Assembly: GCF_042685645.1 (NCBI RefSeq)
Contig: NZ_JBHUNX010000001.1
Coordinates: forward strand, 3,596,001 to 3,660,000
DNA from: Salininema proteolyticum
GTDB taxonomy: Bacteria; Actinomycetota; Actinomycetes; Mycobacteriales; Micromonosporaceae
Reading direction: 5' to 3'
DNA length: 64,000 nucleotides
Within the stretch, counting starts at the first letter, position 1, and each line of letters starts with the position of its first letter. Below, piece by piece: positions 43,974 to 53,155 of the stretch. The notes below the pieces were generated by a model that saw nothing but the letters and a program-made list of their open reading frames with translations, made no database searches and was not told the origin of the DNA. A program made the position numbers and the translations under genes.

Positions 43974-46187
43974 TCATTTCATGCCAAGGCGCAGCCTTTC
44001 CGCCACTATCACCCGCTCCTGCAGCGGAATGGACTCATCATCGAGCAGCACGGGCCTCACAAACGATGAGTCCACCGCCTGTGCGTCCGACTCCTTTGCA
44101 CGGCTTCGCCGCGCATAGTGGTCGAAAAGAAGTTCCTTGTCCTCTTGGATCTCAATAATTCGCTCGTCGACGCTGTCCTTGGCGAACAGGCGGTGAACCT
44201 GCACCTTCCGCACTTGTCCCATGCGATGGGCACGCGCTATCGCCTGCTGTTCGGTGCTCGGTTTCCACTGCGGTTCGGCGATGATCACAACGGAAGCGGC
44301 CTGAATGTTCAGACCGACTCCGCCGGCCTCGATCTGCGCCAGTAGGAGAGCGGGTTTGCGACGATGGGTGAACTCGTCGATGATCGCCTGGCGCTTCTGC
44401 GGAGGAACACTGCCCGTGATCGGCCCCATGGCATCGCTTCCAAGCTGATTCTGGACGGCTTTGAGCACGTCCAAGAAGTACGAGAATACGACGACCTTCT
44501 GCCCTTCCGCCGCCGCATCCCTGAACAGGTCTTTGACACGCTCAAGTTTCTGCGACCCGGGCAATGCCGATGCCGCTCTCCTCATTCCCATGAGGTTTCG
44601 ACGGCCCACCTCGGAACGGTACTCGTCCAGAACCGCCCCTTCCAACTGGACCCAGTCCTCGACCTCGATCTTGTCCGGGAGTTCGGTGAGCACGTCCTCT
44701 TGGTTCCTCCGCAGATACACCGGCGCCACCAGACGGCGGAAGGCGCGGGCACCAGCGATGGTCTCGCCTCCCGTGAGTCGATCCGCAAGCGATGGCCTCA
44801 CATAAGAGACGAGGTTCTTGAATTCGTCGACTTTGTTCTCCATAGGAGTTCCGGTCAGCAGAAGAGTCCGCTGCGCCCGGTCGTTCGCGGCCTTCACCAG
44901 TTTGGACCGCTTGGCGGCCGGGTTCTTGATGTAGTGGGCCTCGTCGACCACGAGAAGGGAGGGTTCAATATCCTTCCGCTCCTCTAGGAACTCCAGTCGC
45001 CCCAATGTGGTGAACGAAGTGACCGCCACCCCGCCCTTCTTCATCCACTGCCGACCGGCGGCCTCTCGATCCGGGCCGTACAGGCTGAACGCTTTGAGAC
45101 TCGTGTGAGTCTGGATCTCGTTGATCCAGTTCGCGAGGACGCTGGCCGGACAGACGACGAGGAACCTCCTCTGCCCCTTGGCCGTCAAATGGGCGCACAC
45201 GGCGAGGGCCTGCAACGTCTTGCCAAGGCCCATCTCGTCACCGATGATGACCCGCTCCTGGTGGACCGCGTACTTGGTCCCGAAGACCTGGTACATGCGC
45301 AGCGTCGATTTCAGGAGACTGACATCGAGCGGAACTGCTTCGATCTTCTGCCTCAGTTCGGCCTCGACGAAGTCTTCCAGGTCCTCCGCCGCCGCCGAGT
45401 CCACGCCCGTCAAGGACGCGATGGTGGTGTTGAATCCCGCCGCATCGCGTTCGTACGCTTCCCACGCACCGTCATTGTCAAGCTGAAACGGGTCTATCCG
45501 ACGCTCTATGTCTTGGAGTTCGGTCTCCAGCGACCGGACTTCGTAACCGTCGAGCACCTCCTCCAACCCGATTACAGCCTCGGTCGCTCTGGCCTTGGTT
45601 TCCTTCCGGGCAAAGGCCATTCGAGCCCTGCTGGAGGCCATCCCCACCTCGTCGAGGAACGGGCCGATCCGCTCGTTCAGCCGATCCAGTGCCGGCCCCA
45701 TCGCCGCGGCCGCCTGAATCGCGTTGCGTTCCGCCTGGATGACCGCCAGGAGGCGACGCTGTTCCGGTGGTTTGGCGCCCAGATCGATGCGCACGGCCGT
45801 ATGCCGTGACATGCCTTCGTACGCCTCGTCGGCGGCGTCCTTGACCTCCTCGACCGTCTGAGCGCCGATGCCTGGAACCTGCTGCAGGGTGTGGTGCGAC
45901 GCGCGATGCACCTTGCCGATAGTGTCAAAGCCCGCCGCTTCCAGCTTCCCCAGACGCAATCCTTTGCGAAATCGCCGTAGCTCTGCCACCGGCGTGTCAT
46001 TGAGAGCTTCCGACAGGGTGGACTTCTGCAGCAGTCCTGCTTGACGACGGGCCGTTTCGCGAAGGCCGTCCGGCGCTTCGACGACATTGGAGAGGCGCCG
46101 AAGCAAAACCTGTACAGCGGCCAGCAGGCATTTCGAATGGGAGCCGAACTTGGTCTTGTCGGTTGGGGGGCGGGACGGGGAGGTCAT
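43974..46187 (-). CDS. SNF2-family helicase with N-terminal helix-hairpin-helix
   Basis: A 737-residue protein. Residues ~75-115 form an HhH DNA-binding motif (LEAAGFDTIGKV ... QVPGIGAQTVEEV). A helical middle region leads to the Snf2 core: IIGDEMGLGKTLQ near 313-325, VVDEAHYIKNP near 420, LLTGTPMENK, and in lobe 2 AGGVGLNIQAA and AIARAHRMGQ. The HhH-SNF2 layout resembles repair-linked ATPases of actinobacteria. It is convergent with the AAA-DUF234 gene (20-bp gap) and lies on the other strand from the rest of the island. Confidence 0.88.
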   Translation of the reverse strand: MTSPSRPPTDKTKFGSHSKCLLAAVQVLLRRLSNVVEAPDGLRETARRQAGLLQKSTLSEALNDTPVAELRRFRKGLRLGKLEAAGFDTIGKVHRASHHTLQQVPGIGAQTVEEVKDAADEAYEGMSRHTAVRIDLGAKPPEQRRLLAVIQAERNAIQAAAAMGPALDRLNERIGPFLDEVGMASSRARMAFARKETKARATEAVIGLEEVLDGYEVRSLETELQDIERRIDPFQLDNDGAWEAYERDAAGFNTTIASLTGVDSAAAEDLEDFVEAELRQKIEAVPLDVSLLKSTLRMYQVFGTKYAVHQERVIIGDEMGLGKTLQALAVCAHLTAKGQRRFLVVCPASVLANWINEIQTHTSLKAFSLYGPDREAAGRQWMKKGGVAVTSFTTLGRLEFLEERKDIEPSLLVVDEAHYIKNPAAKRSKLVKAANDRAQRTLLLTGTPMENKVDEFKNLVSYVRPSLADRLTGGETIAGARAFRRLVAPVYLRRNQEDVLTELPDKIEVEDWVQLEGAVLDEYRSEVGRRNLMGMRRAASALPGSQKLERVKDLFRDAAAEGQKVVVFSYFLDVLKAVQNQLGSDAMGPITGSVPPQKRQAIIDEFTHRRKPALLLAQIEAGGVGLNIQAASVVIIAEPQWKPSTEQQAIARAHRMGQVRKVQVHRLFAKDSVDERIIEIQEDKELLFDHYARRSRAKESDAQAVDSSFVRPVLLDDESIPLQERVIVAERLRLGMK

Positions 46188-46502
46188 GCGTTGATCACCA
46201 TGGGATTACTGGGGAATTGTGAGTTCATTCATTGTGACACAACGTTTCCCGCAATGACCGATCAGTGTCGCTGCACCGATGGAAGCCCTGGGCCGATAAT
46301 GGCGATGCCCTCTTCCACCTCTAGAAGACAGCATGAAGACTCGCTCACGAGAGACCTACATCCGGGGATACTCTCTTTTTTCAAGACGACACGCCGACAG
46401 TGTCGTTGACATGGAATAAGGCGCGGGCAATACTGAATATTGGTCGGACGGCTCCGATAGTCACCCGAGGTGTGCACGGGCAATCCTGCCCGTTGATCAC
46501 AG
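46188..46502. promoter_or_regulatory. Intergenic, upstream of SNF2-HhH gene and left cassette
   Basis: A 315-bp spacer with the promoter of the minus-strand SNF2 gene. I saw no intact gene. Its right end borders the inverted motif at 46503. Confidence 0.4.
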
Positions 46503-46531
46503 CGGTCCGCCAGCCTTGAAGTTTGGTCACT
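46503..46531 (+). repeat. Left copy of inverted boundary motif
   Basis: CGGTCCGCCAG followed by four bases and GAAGTTTGGTCACT. The reverse complement of 62577-62604 has the same two blocks (11 and 14 identical bases) separated by three bases. The two copies are in opposite orientation, 16 kb apart, each just outside an A/B cassette. Confidence 0.75.
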
Positions 46532-47083
46532 CTACCGACGGACGGCCCGCCTTCTACGCTCGCGACTCCGGACACCAAGGCAGTCGCTGTCATTACCGCG
46601 CCACCAGTACTCGACCGAGTCGGCGAATGGACGATCCCCGTACGCTTCGACGGACCGCTGCTCGGCACCGTCGACTACTGCGTCCGTACTTTCGAAGTGC
46701 GCGCCGAAGGACTCGCCACGGCAACGGTCATCGCCGTCGAACCCGGCGGGCGTCGCACTCCCATGGGCACCCTCGGCTGGACCGCCCATCGCGCCGAGCC
46801 GGTGCAGTGGGCGAACACGTCCGCCCGCCACGCGCTGATCACCAATGGAACTCGGGCAATGCACTGGCTCGACCAGAGATTCCGCGCCGTCGTCGAAGCT
46901 CGGATCCACGGCCGGCCGCTGCCGCAAAGGTTCATAGACGAAGCGAATGGGAGGCGTTATGACCAGCGGTTACGTTCCGCCCGAGGCCATCGACGCCGGG
47001 CGGATCGACCACGAAGGCGACCAGTACGACCTCCGCGTCGACGCCTCGACCGGGAACGTGTTCCTCCTCCAGGCGGCTTCTGA
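46523..47083 (+). CDS. Family A protein, left copy (N-terminally truncated)
   Basis: A 186-residue frame of unknown function. Residues ~33-150 match the family A protein at 61545-62108: EWTIPVRFDGP, VEPGGRRTPMGTLGWT, NTSARHALITNG and PLPQRFIDEANGR. The right-hand copy has a TM anchor in front; here this is missing, a stop codon lies directly upstream and only a TTG inside the boundary motif can start it. It looks like a 5'-deleted copy. Its 3' end overlaps the family B gene by 125 bp, as in the right cassette. Confidence 0.6.
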   Translation: MVTLPTDGPPSTLATPDTKAVAVITAPPVLDRVGEWTIPVRFDGPLLGTVDYCVRTFEVRAEGLATATVIAVEPGGRRTPMGTLGWTAHRAEPVQWANTSARHALITNGTRAMHWLDQRFRAVVEARIHGRPLPQRFIDEANGRRYDQRLRSARGHRRRADRPRRRPVRPPRRRLDRERVPPPGGF

Positions 47084-47255
47084 CGACCGCCCCGACGCTG
47101 AACGCGTCCCCGTCATCGTGGCCAACTGCAGCCGACCGGCCTGGCCGACCATGACCGTCTACGCCGAGGCAGAGTACATCCGCTCCCGCACCGTCCCCAA
47201 CTGGAGACGCGACCTTGGCGACAAACTCAGTATCGCCGTCCGGCCGTTCCTGTAA
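46959..47255 (+). CDS. Family B small protein, copy 2 (left cassette)
   Basis: A 98-residue protein paralogous to 7401-7703 and 61322-61630. It shows GYVPPEAIDAG, DQYDLRVD, the conserved N-C pair (VANCSRPAWP), YIRSRTVPNW and DLGDK. No signal or TM segment. GGGAGG stands five bases before the ATG, so it can be expressed even though family A upstream is truncated. Function unknown. Confidence 0.72.
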   Translation: MTSGYVPPEAIDAGRIDHEGDQYDLRVDASTGNVFLLQAASDDRPDAERVPVIVANCSRPAWPTMTVYAEAEYIRSRTVPNWRRDLGDKLSIAVRPFL

Positions 47256-47256
47256 T

Positions 47257-47509
47257 CGAGATCACTCGTTCTAAACGGAAGCACTACGAGATCACCGACA
47301 ACCTCGTAGCTTTTCACCTGGGCGTCTTTCCTCCATTCTTCGACGATATCGACCTGGGCGCCGGACACCAGATCGCCGGTGCCCTCACCAACACCTTGTC
47401 CGAACACTTCAGACGGGTCTTCGAGGAGACCGTTCACCTCCACCTCAGACGTCTCACCGCCAACGATGTGTTCTCGGACGAACTCCGACCACTCAGACCG
47501 TTCGCATAT
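47257..47509 (+). pseudogene. Internally deleted fragment of an AAA-DUF234 gene
   Basis: The frame reads ITRSKRKHYEITDNLVAFHL ... HLHLRRL and continues TANDVFSDELRPL. In the intact gene at 42544-43953 the corresponding pieces are TRRRHYQITDNLLAFYL ... MHLRRL and LTAADVFSTDLRPL, separated by about 95 residues that include the nuclease motifs. The ATPase half is gone and the nuclease core is deleted. It directly follows the family B stop codon. Confidence 0.8.
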
Positions 47510-47911
47510 TGCCGAGTAGGACGTTGCTCCCCAGGACAGCCTGGCTGCACAGTGAGGTGCCCCGAAAAGACAGCATTGCGGGAGGAGGCCCACACACTTC
47601 GTTTGCGACCTCTCCGACAGCGCAAGAGAACTGCCTCAGCCGATTGCTCAATCGGCTGGCCAGGCCGCCACCCCAACCTCTCAGTGACTTCGAGCACCCA
47701 GTCCAAGCACCGCGAGAATCCCCTGTGCCCCCTTTGGCGATGTCGCCCATGGACACCGGACTTGCGAACATATTCCTTTCGGTATACCCTATCCGCCATT
47801 GCGCGAGATTCACTCGCATCATCTCCCCTACCCGTGAAGCGATTGTGAGCACCGTCCTCAATGCATGCATATGCCCCACGCCCACCTGGCCATTCACCTA
47901 CCATCGAGAAC
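47510..47911. other. Intergenic before the defence-like operon
   Basis: A 400-bp gap with no recognisable gene. The last ~150 bp is A+T-richer (ATGCATGCATAT near 47862-47873) and should hold the operon promoter. Confidence 0.45.
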
Positions 47912-50900
47912 ATGAATGTGTTTGAAATTCATGAACGCCTGATCGCCGAGTACCGTCGGTTCACCGAAGGTGGAGTGGTCATTCGCGATGAACGAATTCG
48001 AAAACATGTTCGAAATAATCTCGAAGGTGGTGCTCAGTGGCCCGACCCCTACCTCTCGCTCAACCCCTTTTTCAAGTCCGGCGGTAACATCCGTGATCAT
48101 GTCAAGGAAGGCCTTCTACACCCCGAGTGCGCTGAGATCTTCCAAAAAGACAAGAAGCCGAACCAATCCACCTGCGACGGTGTTCCGCTCACCCTCCACC
48201 ATCACCAGAAGGAGGCCGTCGAAGCAGCACAAGCGGGCGACTCCTACGTCCTGACCACCGGAACCGGATCGGGAAAGTCTCTCTCTTACATTCTTCCCAT
48301 CGTTGACCGGGTGTTGAACGAGCCTTCGACCGGGAAGCGGGTGCGGGCGATCATCGTCTACCCCATGAACGCCCTGGCCAACTCTCAACTGGAAGAGCTC
48401 ACTAAGTTCCTCGAACACGGCTATGAAGGCCGCCAGAGTCCAGTGACCTTCGCCCGATACACGGGACAGGAAGACCAAAGCGCCAGGGAGCGGATCCAGA
48501 AGAACCCCCCGGACATCCTCCTCACCAACTACGTGATGCTCGAACTGATGCTCACCCGCCCGGAGGAACGCAAAAGCCTCATCTCCATGGCGCGAGGCCT
48601 CGACTTCCTCGTCTTCGACGAGCTGCATACCTACCGGGGCCGCCAGGGCGCCGACGTGGCCTGGCTCATCCGCCGGGTGAAGGAGGCCTGCGACGCGCCC
48701 GATGTCCAATGCGTGGGAACCTCGGCGACCATGTCCTCAGACGGAACCTTCGCTGAGCAGCGGAGAAAAGTCGCCGAGGTGGCGACGAGCTTGTTCGGCA
48801 CTCCGATGGACTCTCACCATGTCATCACGGAGACGCTTGAGGCAGCCACACGCGACTCCGGACGCCCTGTTACCGCCGAGCTCCTCGCACGCTGCCCCGA
48901 CGAGATACCCGGGGACTACGACGGCCTGAAGACTGATCCGGTCGCGCACTGGATCGAAAGGTCCTTCGGCCTCGACGTGTCTCCTGAGGGAGAGTTGGTC
49001 CGCAGGAAGCCCGACACAGTGCCCTCCGCCGCCGACCGGCTCGCACACGAGGCAGGCATCGACGGTAGTGACCTCGCCAAGCAAGCCATTGAGAACGTCC
49101 TCTTGAAAGGCTCCAGGGCCACGCACCCCGTCACAGAGCGTCCACTCTTCGCCTTCCGGCTCCACCAGTTCCTCTCCCGCGGCGACAATGTCCACGTCAC
49201 CTTGGAGGCCCCGGAGGAACGCCACATCACGCGCGACTACCAGGTCGAAGTCCCCGATTCTGGTGGCAGGCGCCTGTACTCGGCGGTGTTCTGCCGAGAC
49301 TGCGGCCAGGAGTACCTGCCCGTGTTCCGCAGCCAAGATGACAGCACCGGACGCAAGCGATTTCGTCCGCGCCGGGAGAACGACGAGTCGGACGACAAGT
49401 ACCAGACCGGCGGGTACCTTTACATTTCCTCAGTGAAACCCTGGCCCGACCACATCGACGACCCGGCGACTTACGAGAGGCTACCCGACACCTGGATGGA
49501 GACCGACTCACACGGTTACCCCCGGGTCAAACCGCACTATCGCGACCGAGTCCCCCGCAATGTCGAGGTCAACTTCCGCGGCGACGAAGAGCCCGGTACT
49601 TTGAAGGCCACCTTCATCCCCGGCAGGTTCCAGTTCTGCCTCCAGTGCGAGATCGTCCACGAATCCACCCGGGGCCGGTCGTTCGGCCGCCTGGCGGCGC
49701 TCAACCAGGAGGGCCGCTCATCGGCGACCTCGGTCATCTCCTCGACGATCGTGGAGGAGATGAAGAAATCGGATCTCGCCCCCAAGGCGAAGAAGCTCCT
49801 CTCCTTCGTGGACAATCGGCAGGACGCCGCGCTCCAGTCCGGCCATTTCAACGACTTCGTGGAAGTGGTGCGCATCCGCAGCGGGCTTCTCCACGCTTTG
49901 CGCTCGGCAGAGGACCACACACTGCACTCCTTCGACCTGTCACGCCGCGTCTTCGAATCCCTGGGGATCAGGACGGACGAGTACACCGACCCGAAGGCCC
50001 TGACCGGCGTCCGCAAGCAGGCCCAGCAGGCGCTTCTCGCTGTTCTGACGTTCAAACTCGTCACTGATCTGGCCGGTGGATGGCGGGTCACCATGCCCAA
50101 TCTCGAACAGACCGGGCAGCTCGTGATCGGCTTCCCCGACTTGGAGGAGCTGGTCTCTGAGGACAGGTTCTGGTCCGATGCGGATCCCATCCTCCGGGAC
50201 GCCCCGCGAGAAGTGCGCAAGGACCTGTGCGAAGCGCTCCTCAACACCATGCGCCGAGAACTCGCCATCGAAGCGCCGTGCCTGGACATCAACGAGTTCA
50301 ATTCCATCGTCGGCCGGTCCCAGTCGCTCAAGGAGCAGTGGCGCCTCGACGAGAACACCGACAGTCCCGGGCAGACCATCGTCTACCCGATGCAAAGTCC
50401 CGGAAAAGGCGGCGACCGCTACGAAAAGTACTGGTCGGGCAGGGGGCGTGTCGGGCGGTTCGTCAAGAACCGGTTGCAGGAGCACACTACCGCCACCATT
50501 GACTCCGCGGTGTCGGAGGGCATCATCGCGAGCCTGCTCGAGGTCCTGACCGATGCCGGACTCGTCGTCAAAATAACGCCGCGTTCCGGGTACCGCCCTG
50601 GACGCCGTCGCCGCACGTCCGGCATTCCAGGATACCGGGTGAACGTGGACGCCCTCTCCTGGAAGCTGGGTGAAGGCAAGAGCGGCATGGTCGATCCACT
50701 CCGCGCCACTGTCGCCGAGGACCACGACCGCCCCGTCAACGAGTTCTTCAGGGACCTCTATGCCCGGTCGGCAGAGAACCTGGCCGGACTCTTCTCGCAG
50801 GAGCACACCGCCCAGGTCGACCCCGCCGAACGCGAAGACCGCGAGAAGCGGTTCCGCACTGGCGAGCTCAGTGTGCTCTACTGCTCCCCGACGATGGAGC

Positions 50901-53152
50901 TCGGAGTGGACATCTCCGAACTCAACGCGGTCATGTTGCGAAACGTCCCACCCACGCCGGCGAATTACGCCCAGCGCTCTGGGCGAGCGGGCCGATCGGG
51001 CCAGCAGGCTCTCGTGGTCACCTACTGCGCCGTGGGCAACAACCACGACCAGTACTATTTCCAGAACCGCCGCGACATGGTCGCCGGAGCGGTATCCGCT
51101 CCCCGTCTCGACCTGGCCAACGAGGACCTCATCCGCTCCCACGTCCACGCCATGTGGCTCCCCGAATCGGGTATCAAGCTGGGGAGCTCCCTCACCAGCG
51201 TCATCGACGTATCCCCCATGGACGCCCCCGACTCCGACCACCGCACCGGGATGCGGATCTGGGACGAGGTCAGGGACCGGATCAACGACGTTCACTCCCG
51301 GGAGCGGACTGCCAGGGCCGCACGTCCTCTGCTCGACAGCCTGCGCGACCGGCTGGAAGCCACGAAGTGGTGGCATCCCGGGTGGCTCGACGACTGCCTC
51401 GCCTCCCTCCCCATCGATTTTGAAAGAGCGCTCGGCCGGTGGTGGCATCTGTACCGGTCCGCTTGGATCGACCGCCGCGAGCAGCACGCGCGCGTGGGCG
51501 ACCACTCGATGTCCGAACGCGTCCGCAGGGACGCCGAGAGCCGGCGCCGCGCGGCGGAGCTCCAGAGGAACCTCCTGCTCAACAGCACGTCGAACCGATC
51601 GGCGCTGACCGCCGACTTCTCTCCGTACCGGTACCTCGCCGGCGAAGGATTCCTGCCCGGCTACTCGTTCCCCCGGCTGCCCATCGCCGCCTATATCCCG
51701 ACCCCGCGCCAAAGGAACGACGACGGCGACTACGTCCAGCGGCCGCGCTTCCTGGCCGTCTCGGAGTTCGGGCCGCGTGCGCTCATCTACCACGAGGGCA
51801 GGAAGTACGAGGTCAAGCGGGTCCAGTTGCCGCCCAGCGAGACGGGAGACCTCACCACGGTGGCCGCGCGCCGCTGCGACAAGTGTGGTTACTGGCACGA
51901 GCCGGAGTCGGGGGCCGACCGCTGCGAGATGTGCGACTCTGCGCTGTCCGGGGCCACGCACAACCTCCTCGAACTCCACACCGTCTACACTCAGCGGCGC
52001 GACCGAATCAGCACCGACGAGGAGGAGCGGCGCCGGGCCGGCTTCGCCATGCAGACCTCCTACCGGTTCAGCGACTCGGAAAGGCGCATCCGCCGTTATG
52101 ACGCGGTCGCCGCCGATTCGGCCGGTCCCATCGCCGAGATCTCCTACGGCGACAGCGCGACGGTCCGCGTAGTCAACCGGCGATTGAGGCGGACCGACCC
52201 GGACGAGCCGGACGGTTTCCTCATCGACCCGGGCAACGGCGAATGGCTGTCCGGCGCGAAGGCTGAGAACGCCGTGGGCGACGAGGACGAACTGTCCGAC
52301 AACCCCGAGGCGCGCCGCAAGAAGCGCGTCGTGCCGTTCGCCCAGGACCGCCGCAACATCATGGTCCTGCACCTGACTGACACCGACGATCTCCCCGAGC
52401 ATGCCGTCCGGTCATTCATGTACGCGCTCGAACGCGGCATCGAGACCGAGTTCCAGTTGGAGGACAACGAACTGAACGCCGAGATTCCTGCCGAGGACGG
52501 GGACTCAGAGTTCCTTCTTTTCGTAGAGTCCGCTGAAGGCGGTGCCGGTGTCCTGCGCCAAATGCAATCTCAGGGGGACGAACTGGCCCGAGCCGCACGC
52601 AAGGCTCTCGAACTGGCTCACTTCGACCCTGGCACCGGTTCTGACCTGGCGGCCGGGGAGTGCGGCAAGGCATGTTACCGGTGCCTGCTGTCGTATGGAA
52701 ACCAGTACTTCCACGACCAGATCGACCGCCATGCCGCCAAGTCGCTGCTCATGCGGCTGGCAGCTTCGGAAACAGCATCCACTTCTCAAGGCGTGTCGCC
52801 CGATGACCACTTCCAGTTGCTTATGGAAGCGACCGAGTCCAGTCTGGAACGGGACTTCCTGAACTTCCTGCGCGAGCATGGCCTGGCCCTGCCCACCGAG
52901 GCCCAGGTCTACCTGCCGGAGGCCGAGGCCCGCCCCGACTTCGTCTATCGCTTGCCCGGGGGCGACATAACCGTCTTCATCGACGGCCCCGTCCATGACC
53001 GGGAGCCGACGGCCGAGCGCGACGCCGAAGCCGAGGTCCGACTGGAGGACCTCGGCTGGTTCCCCGTCCGCTTCCGCTACGACGACGACTGGCTCTCCGC
53101 CGTCACCGACCATCCGACCGTCTTTGGAACCCCCAAGAAAGCCGAGGACTAG
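47912..53152 (+). CDS. Large DEAD/DEAH helicase with DUF1998-like cysteine cluster and C-terminal nuclease fold (DruE/COG1205-like)
   Basis: A 1746-residue superfamily 2 helicase. The start MNVFEIHERLIAEYRRF is typical of the COG1205/DruE family. Walker A TGTGSGKS is near residue 115-123, DEAH-box VFDELHTYRG near 235, and motif VI QRSGRAGRSG near 1020. Putative zinc ligands occur as FCRDCGQE (~465), CLQCE (~575), CDKCGYW and CEMCD (~1322-1345), and the DUF1998 signature CGKACYRCLLSYGNQ (~1585). Residues ~1640-1700 resemble a Vsr/PD-(D/E)xK nuclease (RPDFVYR, VFIDGPVHD). Such proteins unwind or translocate on phage DNA in Druantia, and DrmA/DrmB of DISARM contain the same parts split in two. 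First gene of the operon. Confidence 0.88.
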   Translation: MNVFEIHERLIAEYRRFTEGGVVIRDERIRKHVRNNLEGGAQWPDPYLSLNPFFKSGGNIRDHVKEGLLHPECAEIFQKDKKPNQSTCDGVPLTLHHHQKEAVEAAQAGDSYVLTTGTGSGKSLSYILPIVDRVLNEPSTGKRVRAIIVYPMNALANSQLEELTKFLEHGYEGRQSPVTFARYTGQEDQSARERIQKNPPDILLTNYVMLELMLTRPEERKSLISMARGLDFLVFDELHTYRGRQGADVAWLIRRVKEACDAPDVQCVGTSATMSSDGTFAEQRRKVAEVATSLFGTPMDSHHVITETLEAATRDSGRPVTAELLARCPDEIPGDYDGLKTDPVAHWIERSFGLDVSPEGELVRRKPDTVPSAADRLAHEAGIDGSDLAKQAIENVLLKGSRATHPVTERPLFAFRLHQFLSRGDNVHVTLEAPEERHITRDYQVEVPDSGGRRLYSAVFCRDCGQEYLPVFRSQDDSTGRKRFRPRRENDESDDKYQTGGYLYISSVKPWPDHIDDPATYERLPDTWMETDSHGYPRVKPHYRDRVPRNVEVNFRGDEEPGTLKATFIPGRFQFCLQCEIVHESTRGRSFGRLAALNQEGRSSATSVISSTIVEEMKKSDLAPKAKKLLSFVDNRQDAALQSGHFNDFVEVVRIRSGLLHALRSAEDHTLHSFDLSRRVFESLGIRTDEYTDPKALTGVRKQAQQALLAVLTFKLVTDLAGGWRVTMPNLEQTGQLVIGFPDLEELVSEDRFWSDADPILRDAPREVRKDLCEALLNTMRRELAIEAPCLDINEFNSIVGRSQSLKEQWRLDENTDSPGQTIVYPMQSPGKGGDRYEKYWSGRGRVGRFVKNRLQEHTTATIDSAVSEGIIASLLEVLTDAGLVVKITPRSGYRPGRRRRTSGIPGYRVNVDALSWKLGEGKSGMVDPLRATVAEDHDRPVNEFFRDLYARSAENLAGLFSQEHTAQVDPAEREDREKRFRTGELSVLYCSPTMELGVDISELNAVMLRNVPPTPANYAQRSGRAGRSGQQALVVTYCAVGNNHDQYYFQNRRDMVAGAVSAPRLDLANEDLIRSHVHAMWLPESGIKLGSSLTSVIDVSPMDAPDSDHRTGMRIWDEVRDRINDVHSRERTARAARPLLDSLRDRLEATKWWHPGWLDDCLASLPIDFERALGRWWHLYRSAWIDRREQHARVGDHSMSERVRRDAESRRRAAELQRNLLLNSTSNRSALTADFSPYRYLAGEGFLPGYSFPRLPIAAYIPTPRQRNDDGDYVQRPRFLAVSEFGPRALIYHEGRKYEVKRVQLPPSETGDLTTVAARRCDKCGYWHEPESGADRCEMCDSALSGATHNLLELHTVYTQRRDRISTDEEERRRAGFAMQTSYRFSDSERRIRRYDAVAADSAGPIAEISYGDSATVRVVNRRLRRTDPDEPDGFLIDPGNGEWLSGAKAENAVGDEDELSDNPEARRKKRVVPFAQDRRNIMVLHLTDTDDLPEHAVRSFMYALERGIETEFQLEDNELNAEIPAEDGDSEFLLFVESAEGGAGVLRQMQSQGDELARAARKALELAHFDPGTGSDLAAGECGKACYRCLLSYGNQYFHDQIDRHAAKSLLMRLAASETASTSQGVSPDDHFQLLMEATESSLERDFLNFLREHGLALPTEAQVYLPEAEARPDFVYRLPGGDITVFIDGPVHDREPTAERDAEAEVRLEDLGWFPVRFRYDDDWLSAVTDHPTVFGTPKKAED

Positions 53153-53155
53153 TCC

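Noticed and set aside
49940..52402. 820-codon minus-strand frame inside the giant helicase gene
   Set aside because: Antisense shadow; the plus-strand protein has ordered helicase motifs through the same region.
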